DNA of 8,974 nt. Origin: JABMMZ01 sp044368575. GTDB lineage: Bacteria; Bacteroidota; Bacteroidia; NS11-12g; UBA955. The stretch lies in NCBI GenBank assembly GCA_044368575.1, contig JBIPPH010000054.1, positions 1 to 8,974 of the forward strand, read 5' to 3'. Positions 1-6,983 of the stretch are shown here, in pieces (position 1 is the stretch's first letter; each line of letters begins with the position of its first letter). A program made the translations under genes and the position numbers. The notes under the pieces were generated by a model that was given only the letters and a program-made list of their open reading frames with translations, had not been told where the DNA came from and searched no databases.

Positions 1-665
1 ACGCCCAAGTCAACCAAGAATCGGTAATGGTGAATACAGCCTTGGCACAATCTTACCACCAAAAAATTCAGGCTTTGGCCAATACCCTTCAATTGCCAAG
101 TGGTGAGCTGCTCAATACCATTATCCATTTTCCAGATGTATTGAAATACGAAGAACAATCTGCTACTGAAGAAGATTGGCAACTCATGAAACAATGTGTT
201 GATCAAGCCTTCTTAAAATTCGATGCCTTTAGGATACAAGAGGGTAATACCGTTAAAGCCTACTTTATGGACTGTATTGCTAAAATCAGAAACAATGTTC
301 AATTGGTAGAAGCGGAGGAAGGGCCAAGAAAATCAGCGGTTAAAGGCAAGTTATTACAATCTTTAAAAGAAAATCAAGAAGACAACACAGTTGACCATAA
401 CCGATTTGAACAAGAGTTGATTTACTATCTAGAGAAGTATGATATTGGAGAAGAAAAAAGCCGTTTGATCAACCACTTGGATTTCTTTGTTGAGAGTCTG
501 AACCAAGATGCCAACGGTAAAAAACTAAACTTTATAGCTCAAGAAATGGGCAGAGAAATCAATACCATGGGCAGTAAAGCGTATTACTTTCCAATCCAAC
601 AATTGGTGGTGTTTATGAAAGAGGAACTCGAAAAAATCAAAGAGCAATTGCTCAATGTATTGTAA
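1..665 (+). CDS. yicC: YicC-family endoribonuclease, 3' part (5' end outside window)
   Basis: This is the C-terminal 220 residues of a YicC-family protein. The frame is open from base 3, so the ATG at 27 is probably an internal methionine and not the start; family members are near 290 residues, so about 70 N-terminal residues are missing. What I see: a FRIQEG stretch (bases about 228-245) matching the family's REG-type motif, then a coiled, charged middle, then the strongly conserved C-terminal (DUF1732) block with RFEQE (402-416), EEKSRL and QEMGREINTMGSKA (540-581), and an ending typical of the family. E. coli YicC is an endoribonuclease linked to small-RNA turnover; the same activity here is inferred from family membership. 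In many bacteria yicC precedes gmk, but here a protease gene follows after 8 bases. Family assignment is secure; the biological role is not. Confidence 0.9.
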   Translation, partial: AQVNQESVMVNTALAQSYHQKIQALANTLQLPSGELLNTIIHFPDVLKYEEQSATEEDWQLMKQCVDQAFLKFDAFRIQEGNTVKAYFMDCIAKIRNNVQLVEAEEGPRKSAVKGKLLQSLKENQEDNTVDHNRFEQELIYYLEKYDIGEEKSRLINHLDFFVESLNQDANGKKLNFIAQEMGREINTMGSKAYYFPIQQLVVFMKEELEKIKEQLLNVL

Positions 666-673
666 GCTTTGAT

Positions 674-2314
674 ATGACCGAACGCCTACTCAACAACTCT
701 TCGGCTATGGCCATCAGACCTCTGGTGTATGCCATAATGTTAGCCTTGGGTTTGGTGGCTGGGATGTCGTTTCAAACGGATCAAAAAGATAAGTTCACTC
801 AAATTTTAGACATCATTCAAAATGATTATGTAGATAGCACTCAAAGAGCTACAATTGAAACCTCTACTATTGAGTTTATGTTGTCGCAATTGGATCCGCA
901 TAGCGCTTACATTCCTCCGGATTTAAGCGAGGTGAATGAGCGTCAAATCAGGGGTAATTATTTTGGCTTAGGGGTGTCATATATAGCCTATAATGATTCA
1001 TTGGTTGTGTATTCAGTCTTTCCAAATGGGCCGGCAGATAAAGCTGGCATTCAGCCGGGTGATCGTTTGATTAAGGCGGGTGCGATTAGATTAACAGACA
1101 GCTTAAGTTCAACTGAAATTCAAGAAGCCATTCAATCTGGCAAACAAGCTGCCATTGATATGCTGGTATACAGACGCAGCGATGATCAAGTTAAAACCAT
1201 AAGAGTGAACAGAGGCGATGTGATCATGAACAGTTCTGAGGTGTATTATATGGTCAACAAAACGGTTGGCTATATCCGTATTGAACGTTTCTCCTCTCAA
1301 ACCCATAATGAGTTTTTGACTGCTTTGAAAGCCTTAAAAGCAGAGGGCATGAGAGACTTAATTTTGGATTTGCGCAATAATGGTGGTGGCCTTTTACAAG
1401 AGGCTGCACAAATAGCCAATGAGTTTTTACAAGCGGATGAGTTGATCTCTTACACCCAAGGCTTACATAGGCTCAAACACGATTACAAAGCTGATGGCAA
1501 TGGCCAATTCACCAAAGGCAAATTGATTGTATTGATCAATCACAACACGGCTTCAGCCAGTGAAATTTTAACAGGTGCTTTACAAGACAATGACCGCGCT
1601 GTTATTATTGGCAATCGTTCATACGGTAAGGGTTTGGTGCAAGAACCATTTAAGTTGGCAGATGGTTCTACCATACGTTTAACCATAGCTAGGTACTATA
1701 CACCAAGTGGTCGCAGCATACAAAAACATTATACCAAAGATGTTGATGCTTACCACAATGAAATTTACAAACGCGATTTTATGAGAGATACTTTGAGTCC
1801 GATTTTGGACCCAAGTATTAAAAAAGAATTCTTTTCAAAAAATGGCCGATTGTTAACCGCAGGTGGAGGTATTCGTCCGGATATTTTCTTACGCGATACC
1901 ATAGCCGACAGTACAGAAATAGAACGCTTAATGCCGGGCTTATTTTACAGCCGTTTGTTTGATATTTACTATTTAGATCATATGCGTCTGCGCCTTGTTA
2001 AACAAAGCCAGGTGTATAGCAGTGTAAATGATTTCATGTTGCATTTTAAAATTGATGACCGCGATGCCCTTGCCTTTATTCAATTGGCCCAAAAAATTTC
2101 ATACTTGAGCAGCATTAAAGCCTCCACTAAAACCAAAGATATTGTTAAAAAACACTTAAAAGCTGCAGTGGCCTATAGCCTATTTGGTGAAAAAGGTAAA
2201 TCACTCATCATCAATCAAGAAGATGGCGTATTTTCTACCAGTATTCAAGCTTTTAAGCAATACAACCGCTTATTACACATCCAAACCAATACAAGTCATA
2301 GACTCGATTATTAA
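674..2314 (+). CDS. S41-family C-terminal processing protease (PDZ, membrane-anchored)
   Basis: Serine protease of the CtpA/Prc type, expected to cleave envelope proteins near their C termini in the periplasm. Residues 14-32 form one hydrophobic segment, either a signal anchor or an uncleaved signal peptide. Residues about 36-90 hold the N-terminal helical part with LDPHSAYI (73-80). A PDZ domain covers about 92-175, including FGLGV (97-101) and PADKAGIQPGDRL (120-132). The S41 core runs from about 197, with LDLRNNGGGL (231-240), TASASEI (292-298) and SYGKGLVQ (316-323). By spacing against E. coli Prc (Ser452/Lys477/Gln481) the catalytic residues are Ser294, Lys319 and Gln323. The GRLLTAGGGIRPDI strand (391-404) closes the core, and about 140 mostly helical residues follow. 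Length 546 suits Bacteroidota homologues. All expected catalytic residues are present. It starts 8 bases after yicC, with no clear Shine-Dalgarno sequence. Confidence 0.95.
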   Translation: MTERLLNNSSAMAIRPLVYAIMLALGLVAGMSFQTDQKDKFTQILDIIQNDYVDSTQRATIETSTIEFMLSQLDPHSAYIPPDLSEVNERQIRGNYFGLGVSYIAYNDSLVVYSVFPNGPADKAGIQPGDRLIKAGAIRLTDSLSSTEIQEAIQSGKQAAIDMLVYRRSDDQVKTIRVNRGDVIMNSSEVYYMVNKTVGYIRIERFSSQTHNEFLTALKALKAEGMRDLILDLRNNGGGLLQEAAQIANEFLQADELISYTQGLHRLKHDYKADGNGQFTKGKLIVLINHNTASASEILTGALQDNDRAVIIGNRSYGKGLVQEPFKLADGSTIRLTIARYYTPSGRSIQKHYTKDVDAYHNEIYKRDFMRDTLSPILDPSIKKEFFSKNGRLLTAGGGIRPDIFLRDTIADSTEIERLMPGLFYSRLFDIYYLDHMRLRLVKQSQVYSSVNDFMLHFKIDDRDALAFIQLAQKISYLSSIKASTKTKDIVKKHLKAAVAYSLFGEKGKSLIINQEDGVFSTSIQAFKQYNRLLHIQTNTSHRLDY

Positions 2315-2323
2315 TACAACTTT

Positions 2324-3658
2324 ATGTTCCAATCTGTTATTTCTCTTATTCCTGTTTTCTTCAGAATCCTTTTCATGATTGCCCTCGTGGTGCTGTTTGA
2401 TAGCTATGCCTATCAGACCATCAAAATGCTTTGCAAAACCATGCAAAAAAACAGAGCCCGCATCATTAAATGGGCGTATTGGATTATCAGCATAATGTTT
2501 TATGTCTTGAGCATTTTTGCTATGGGTGGCCGATTGGTTCAATTTTCAAGAGGTGTACAGGTAAGTATTACTGGCTTTTTCTTTGCCATGTTTTTGGCCA
2601 AATTATTAATGACCATTCCCTTGGTGCTCGAAGACCTTTACCGCTTAGTACAATGGGTGATTAACAAGTTCAGAAAACCTCAAACAGATGACTCAGAAAC
2701 AGCCAACGCAAAAGGATTAATATCGCGAAAAACTTTTATTGCGCGAACCAGTGCAGGGATTGGTGCGCTTACCTTTTCGGGCTTAATTTACGGAGTGTCT
2801 AAAGGTGCACACGATTATAAAATTCACAGAACTACTGTTGCGTTTCCGCATTTACCTCAAGCCTTTAAAGGGCTTAAAATTGCACAATTGAGTGATATTC
2901 ATGCAGGCAGTTTTTGGGATGTTAAAGCCGTAGAAAAAGGCATACAATTGTTGTTAAAAGAGCAACCTGATATTATCTTCTTTACGGGTGATTTGGTGAA
3001 TACTTTGGCCAATGAAATGACTCCAGAAATGATTGCCTTATTTGGGCAATTAAAAGCACCAATGGGTGTATTCAGCATTTTGGGTAATCATGACTATGGT
3101 GATTATTATCAATGGCAAGATAGAACCCATATTACTGAAGGCAACAGCGCGCAATCAGATAAGTCGCATATGTCGCCAATGCAATTGGCCAACTTGGAAG
3201 CAGTTAAGGCTATACACAAACAAATGGGTTGGGATTTATTATTAAACGAAAACAGGATTTTACAAAGAGGCGGTGATGCGATAGCCCTTATTGGGGTTGA
3301 AAATTATGGCGCCAAAGGCCGATTTGCGCGTTATGGTGTTTTGTCTAAAGCCTATGAGGGCACACAAAATTTGCCATTTAAAATATTGTTGTCTCACGAT
3401 CCTAGCCATTGGGATGCGCAAGTGAGAAAATCATTTAAAGACATTGATTTAACTTTTTCTGGTCATACCCATGGGGCGCAATTAGGCATTGAAACCGCCA
3501 ACTTCAAATGGAGTCCTATTCAATTGATGTACAAACAATGGGCGGGTTTGTATCAGGAAGATCAACAGTATATATATGTGAACAGAGGTTTCGGTTATTT
3601 AGGCTATCCTGGCCGTTTGGGCATCAGACCAGAAATTGGTATTATCACATTAGCTTAG
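2324..3658 (+). CDS. Membrane-anchored metallophosphoesterase (YkuE/YaeI-like)
   Basis: Calcineurin-like metallophosphoesterase fused to an N-terminal membrane region. Hydrophobic segments lie at about 7-25, 48-68 and 80-101, and a fourth at 144-158. The catalytic domain, about 182-444, carries the full motif set: DIH (Asp191, His193), GD (Asp223), GNHD (Asn255, His256), LSHD (His358) and GHTHG (His381, His383), so a two-metal site should be intact. The positively charged stretches after segments 1 and 3 suggest the catalytic domain lies on the periplasmic side. SRKTFIA (134-140) just before segment 4 resembles a twin-arginine (Tat) motif with Lys in place of the second Arg. B. subtilis YkuE, a related enzyme, is a Tat substrate. 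The substrate is unknown; phospholipid or lipid-A-precursor pyrophosphate hydrolysis is possible from family relatives but unproven. It sits 9 bases after the protease gene and 6 bases before the peptidase gene, so it is probably co-transcribed with both. Confidence 0.9.
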   Translation: MFQSVISLIPVFFRILFMIALVVLFDSYAYQTIKMLCKTMQKNRARIIKWAYWIISIMFYVLSIFAMGGRLVQFSRGVQVSITGFFFAMFLAKLLMTIPLVLEDLYRLVQWVINKFRKPQTDDSETANAKGLISRKTFIARTSAGIGALTFSGLIYGVSKGAHDYKIHRTTVAFPHLPQAFKGLKIAQLSDIHAGSFWDVKAVEKGIQLLLKEQPDIIFFTGDLVNTLANEMTPEMIALFGQLKAPMGVFSILGNHDYGDYYQWQDRTHITEGNSAQSDKSHMSPMQLANLEAVKAIHKQMGWDLLLNENRILQRGGDAIALIGVENYGAKGRFARYGVLSKAYEGTQNLPFKILLSHDPSHWDAQVRKSFKDIDLTFSGHTHGAQLGIETANFKWSPIQLMYKQWAGLYQEDQQYIYVNRGFGYLGYPGRLGIRPEIGIITLA

Positions 3659-3664
3659 TCGTTT

Positions 3665-5275
3665 ATGAGATTGTTTGTATTGGGTTTGTGCTTGCATTTA
3701 AGTCTTGGGCTTTGGGCCAAGAATGTGTCTCTTGGGCAACTCAAACAAGACCGCGCTTGTTACGATGTAATGCATTACGATATTCAATTGCGTGTTGACC
3801 CTATGCAGAAATACATTAAGGGCAGCAATACCATGCGCATTACTATGCAATCAAACAGTAAAGTTTTACGCATAGATTTGATGTCGTATATGCAGGTTAC
3901 AGGCTTGCAGTTAGATGCAGTCGATTACCCTTATGAACGCAAGCAAGATCATTTGCTCTTAAAGTTCAAACAGCCGCTTCAAAAAGACGAATTACACCAA
4001 ATAAAAATAGAATTCAGTGGTTATCCTAAAACCGCTTTGCGTGCGCCTTGGGATGGTGGTTTTGTGTGGTCTGAAGACGACTACCACAGACCCTGGGTGG
4101 GCATGGCTTGCGAAGGTATTGGTCCTTCCTCTTGGTTGCCTTGTAAAGACCACTGGAGCGACGAGGCAGAACAAATGGATATGCATATAGAAGTGCCTGC
4201 GTCATTGATGGGGATTTCCAATGGCCGATTGGTATCAACTGAAACCCTTGATAGCAATTGGCAGCGTTTTAATTGGCATGTTGCTTCTCCGATCAATGGG
4301 TACAATATCAGTGTGAATGTTGGCGCCTACACCCATTTAAGCGACACCTTTTATGGCCAACAAAAAGTAGATTTGGATTATTATGTTTTAGATTACAACA
4401 ACGCCATCGCAGAAAGACATTTCATGCAGGTAGATAAAATGCACCAGGCTTTTGAAAAGTATTTTGGCCCTTATCCATTTGCAAAAGACGGTTACAAATT
4501 GGTGGAGACTCCCTACTGGGGCATGGAACACCAATCCTGCGTGGCCTATGGCAATCACTATAAAAACAATAATTTCGGTTTTGATTTTATCATCGTTCAT
4601 GAGAGTGGTCACGAATGGTTTGCCAATAGCCTGACGGCAGATGACCCTGCAGACATGTGGATTCACGAAAGCTTTACAACCTATTCTGAAGCCTTGTATG
4701 TTGAACATAGCATGGGTAAAAAAGCAGCTTTAGAATACTTATGGTCACAAAGAGGGCAGATCAAAAACCAAGCACCTATGCAAGGGCCACGTGGTCAATA
4801 TTTCCATGGCTCAGACAATGATATTTATTATAAAGGCACTTGGATGCTCCATACTATGCGCAGCATGCTCAACAATGATTCATTGTGGTTTGCTACCCTT
4901 AAACAGTTGGCCATTACTTACCAAAAGCGTATTGTCAATACCAAAACCATCATTGCTTTTTTCAATCAAGCCACTCAGCGCAATTGGCAGTCTTTTTTTG
5001 ATCTGTATTTATACCAATCTAAGCTGCCTAAATTGTCTGTTAAAACACTTGAGGGCAAAGACGGTAAGAATGTTTATACTTTATCATTAAGCCACTATGC
5101 CTCTAAAACGCCATTGCCAATAGTGGTGCAATTGCCATCAGGCGCTAGTCAAACTTGGTTGTTGAGTAAACAGCCATTGAGCATTACCTTGCCGAATACT
5201 TTCGACTGGATCAGTCAAGTAAAAGCCAATTATTTATTAGATTGGGCAGCTTACCCCAATGAGGCAGAATTATAA
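3665..5275 (+). CDS. M1-family zinc metallopeptidase (aminopeptidase-like), secreted
   Basis: Gluzincin peptidase expected to remove N-terminal residues from peptides. Residues 1-18 look like a short signal peptide ending LGLWA, so the enzyme is probably exported. An N-terminal beta-rich domain covers about 25-225. The catalytic domain has GMEHQ (286-290), the counterpart of the M1 exopeptidase motif GxMEN, with Glu288 as the likely N-terminus-binding residue. It also has the zinc site HESGH (His312, Glu313, His316) with the third ligand Glu335 in WIHES, and YYKG (388-391), whose Tyr388 matches the transition-state tyrosine of YxKG. The protein is 536 residues and lacks the large C-terminal helical domain of ERAP/PepN; a small beta-type tail (about 455-536) ends it, a form I associate with Bacteroidota M1 proteins. 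No type IX secretion C-terminal domain is visible. The start follows the previous stop by 6 bases. Its stop overlaps the convergent pntB stop. Natural substrates are unknown. Confidence 0.93.
   Translation: MRLFVLGLCLHLSLGLWAKNVSLGQLKQDRACYDVMHYDIQLRVDPMQKYIKGSNTMRITMQSNSKVLRIDLMSYMQVTGLQLDAVDYPYERKQDHLLLKFKQPLQKDELHQIKIEFSGYPKTALRAPWDGGFVWSEDDYHRPWVGMACEGIGPSSWLPCKDHWSDEAEQMDMHIEVPASLMGISNGRLVSTETLDSNWQRFNWHVASPINGYNISVNVGAYTHLSDTFYGQQKVDLDYYVLDYNNAIAERHFMQVDKMHQAFEKYFGPYPFAKDGYKLVETPYWGMEHQSCVAYGNHYKNNNFGFDFIIVHESGHEWFANSLTADDPADMWIHESFTTYSEALYVEHSMGKKAALEYLWSQRGQIKNQAPMQGPRGQYFHGSDNDIYYKGTWMLHTMRSMLNNDSLWFATLKQLAITYQKRIVNTKTIIAFFNQATQRNWQSFFDLYLYQSKLPKLSVKTLEGKDGKNVYTLSLSHYASKTPLPIVVQLPSGASQTWLLSKQPLSITLPNTFDWISQVKANYLLDWAAYPNEAEL
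5241..5260. repeat. Perfect 6-bp inverted repeat at the pntB/M1 convergent end
   Basis: ATTGGG (5241-5246) and CCCAAT (5255-5260) pair exactly around an 8-base loop. It lies in the last codons of the M1 peptidase gene and begins 9 bases beyond the pntB stop on the - strand, where a transcript end would be expected. No T-run follows on either strand, so it is not a standard intrinsic terminator; it may stabilise or pause the pntB mRNA end, or may be chance. Confidence 0.3.
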
Positions 5276-6673
5276 ACTCTTAAGTTCGCTCACCAATTCA
5301 GTGAGGGTCTTTTTAGCGTCGCCAAACAACATGCTGTTTTTAGGACTGTAGAACAATTCGTTCTCAATACCTGCATAACCAGCTTTCATGCTTCGCTTCA
5401 TCACAATGGTATGTGCAGCGTCTTCAACATCTAAAATTGGCATACCATAAATAGGAGAACTAGGATCGTTTTTAGCAGCTGGGTTAACAACGTCATTAGC
5501 ACCCACGATCAATACCACATCAGTGGTTTTGAATTCTGGATTGATGTCGTCCATCTCTATCAATTTATCATAGCTAACATTGCTTTCTGCCAATAATACG
5601 TTCATATGACCTGGCATTCTACCAGCAACAGGATGTATAGCGTATTTCACATCAACGCCTTCTTCTTCGAGCAATTGTTCTAATTCATGGCAAATGTGTT
5701 GAGCTTGAGCTACGGCTAATCCGTAACCAGGCACTATCACTACTTTTTTGCTGTACTTCATTAACACAGCTGCATCAGATTTGCTGATTTCTTTAATGCT
5801 ACCAGTTACTGTTTTACCAGAAGCAGCAGCAGAACTGCCACCAAAATTACCAATCAATACATTGGTTAAAGAACGGTTCATGGCTTTACACATCACTACC
5901 GTTAATAAGGTACCTGCGCTACCCACTAAGATACCGCCAAACAACATTACTTTGTTGTCGTATAAGAATCCGCCCATGGCCGCTGCAACACCTGTGAATG
6001 AGTTCAATAATGAAATCACTACTGGCATGTCTGCACCACCAATAGGCATTACAAACAAAATACCATACACCAATGATAAACCTAATAATAAGAACAATAC
6101 ATTGGCATTGCTGATCATGCCATAAGAGGCCATAAAGGCAATGGCTAAAATAACAGCCAACAAACCAATATTAATGACTTGTTGCAAAGGCAAGGTCTTA
6201 TCTTTGATTTTCTCATCGAGTTTACCAAAGGCAATCATACTGCCAGCAAAAGATATAGCCCCAATGATTAAGCCCAAGAAGATGATCATGAGTTTAAGTG
6301 TAGGCGCAGTAGTAAAATCACCATGAGCACTTAAGTGGTTGAATTCAACCAGAGAAATTAAAGCGGCACAAGCACCACCCATACCGTTAAAGAACGATAC
6401 CATTTGAGGCATGCCAGTCATTTGTACTTTCTTAGCCATTAAGGTACCAATTACAGTACCTAATAGTAAGCCGCCAAAAATCCAAGCATAATTGCCCAAA
6501 GGTTTAGCATCGCTTTCGTATAAAAAGATAGTGCCGAAAATGGCCAAAGCCATACCAACGGCAGCATACAAATTACCTTTTTTCGCTTTTTCAGGATTAC
6601 CCAATAATTTGATACCGAAAATAAAACTTACGGCACCAATCATGTACAAAATATCTAATATGTATTGCTTCAT
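5270..6673 (-). CDS. pntB: NAD(P)+ transhydrogenase, beta subunit
   Basis: Proton-translocating transhydrogenase subunit that carries most of the membrane channel (domain II) and the NADP(H)-binding domain III. It helps drive NADH + NADP+ to NAD+ + NADPH using inward proton flow. Residues 1-262 contain about eight to nine hydrophobic segments, including GGADMPVVIS (212-221), where Asp215 matches E. coli Asp213. Residues about 290-467 form domain III: GYGLAVAQAQ (316-325), HPVAGRMPGHMNVLLAE (347-363), GANDVVNPAA (391-400), KRSM (426-429, near the NADP 2'-phosphate) and GYAG (432-435). Length 467 is normal. At the position of the E. coli channel residue His91 this protein has Asn96 (in MPQMVSFFNG). 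Its ATG overlaps the pntAB stop by one base (TAATG), suggesting coupled translation. Its stop shares TTATAA with the M1 peptidase stop. Identification is firm. Confidence 0.97.
   Translation of the reverse strand: MKQYILDILYMIGAVSFIFGIKLLGNPEKAKKGNLYAAVGMALAIFGTIFLYESDAKPLGNYAWIFGGLLLGTVIGTLMAKKVQMTGMPQMVSFFNGMGGACAALISLVEFNHLSAHGDFTTAPTLKLMIIFLGLIIGAISFAGSMIAFGKLDEKIKDKTLPLQQVINIGLLAVILAIAFMASYGMISNANVLFLLLGLSLVYGILFVMPIGGADMPVVISLLNSFTGVAAAMGGFLYDNKVMLFGGILVGSAGTLLTVVMCKAMNRSLTNVLIGNFGGSSAAASGKTVTGSIKEISKSDAAVLMKYSKKVVIVPGYGLAVAQAQHICHELEQLLEEEGVDVKYAIHPVAGRMPGHMNVLLAESNVSYDKLIEMDDINPEFKTTDVVLIVGANDVVNPAAKNDPSSPIYGMPILDVEDAAHTIVMKRSMKAGYAGIENELFYSPKNSMLFGDAKKTLTELVSELKSL
5289..5314 (+). terminator. 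Possible weak intrinsic terminator for the left operon
   Basis: CTCAC (5289-5293) pairs with GTGAG (5301-5305) around a 7-base loop, and a short T-run (5310-5314) follows four bases later. It starts 13 bases after the M1 peptidase stop, in the right place to end + strand transcription, but lies inside the 3' end of pntB on the opposite strand. The stem is only 5 bp and is not flush with the T-run, so support is modest. Confidence 0.3.
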
Positions 6674-6978
6674 TATTTTTTCTTCTTTTTAAACATGTCT
6701 AACATTCTATCGGTCACCACAAAACCACCAACCACGTTTAAGGTACCAAGTACTACTGCTATAAAACCTAAAATTAAGGCATAAGTGCTTTCGGCTTGGC
6801 CCATAATAATAATGGCACCAATAATCACCACACCGTGAATGGCGTTGGCACCACTCATAAGGGGCGTGTGCAATACTGATGGGACTTTCTCAATCAGTTC
6901 TATGCCCACAAAAATCATCAAGATGACCATGTAAATCATCAACTGATTGTTTGATATAAATTGCAATAAGCTTTCCAT
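6673..6978 (-). CDS. pntAB: NAD(P)+ transhydrogenase, small membrane alpha-2 subunit
   Basis: Small 101-residue membrane subunit equal to the C-terminal membrane part of E. coli PntA; with PntB it forms the proton path. Three hydrophobic segments are seen at about 12-29, 47-60 and 66-88. The family block LHTPLMSGANAIHGVV (36-51) is present. His48 in NAIH falls where E. coli PntA has Ser, and is the best candidate for the membrane histidine that PntB lacks here. The protein ends in a run of five lysines after MF (residues 95-101), fitting a cytoplasmic tail. The AAG/AAA codons of that tail also provide the A/G-rich stretch upstream of the pntB start. It begins 5 bases after the pntAA stop, with no clear Shine-Dalgarno sequence. 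Confidence 0.95.
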   Translation of the reverse strand: MESLLQFISNNQLMIYMVILMIFVGIELIEKVPSVLHTPLMSGANAIHGVVIIGAIIIMGQAESTYALILGFIAVVLGTLNVVGGFVVTDRMLDMFKKKKK

Positions 6979-6983
6979 GTTGT

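Noticed and set aside
27..29. ATG at 27 as the true start of yicC
   Set aside because: The frame is open to the window edge and the protein would lack about 70 residues of the family N terminus, so the real start is upstream.
4388..4708. 106-codon open frame on the - strand inside the M1 peptidase gene
   Set aside because: It is antisense to the zinc-site region of a clear M1 peptidase; no motif or independent start signal supports it.
5748..6125. 125-codon open frame on the + strand opposite pntB
   Set aside because: It lies wholly antisense to a strongly conserved pntB region, its composition mirrors the reverse of membrane-segment codons, and it has no recognisable domain or promoter.
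6673..6681. Possible programmed -1 frameshift from pntAB into pntB at the run of six A
   Set aside because: A -1 shift would reach the pntB frame, but the site (G AAA AAA) is not a full X XXY YYZ heptamer, no stimulating structure is evident, and stop-start coupling explains the overlap more simply.
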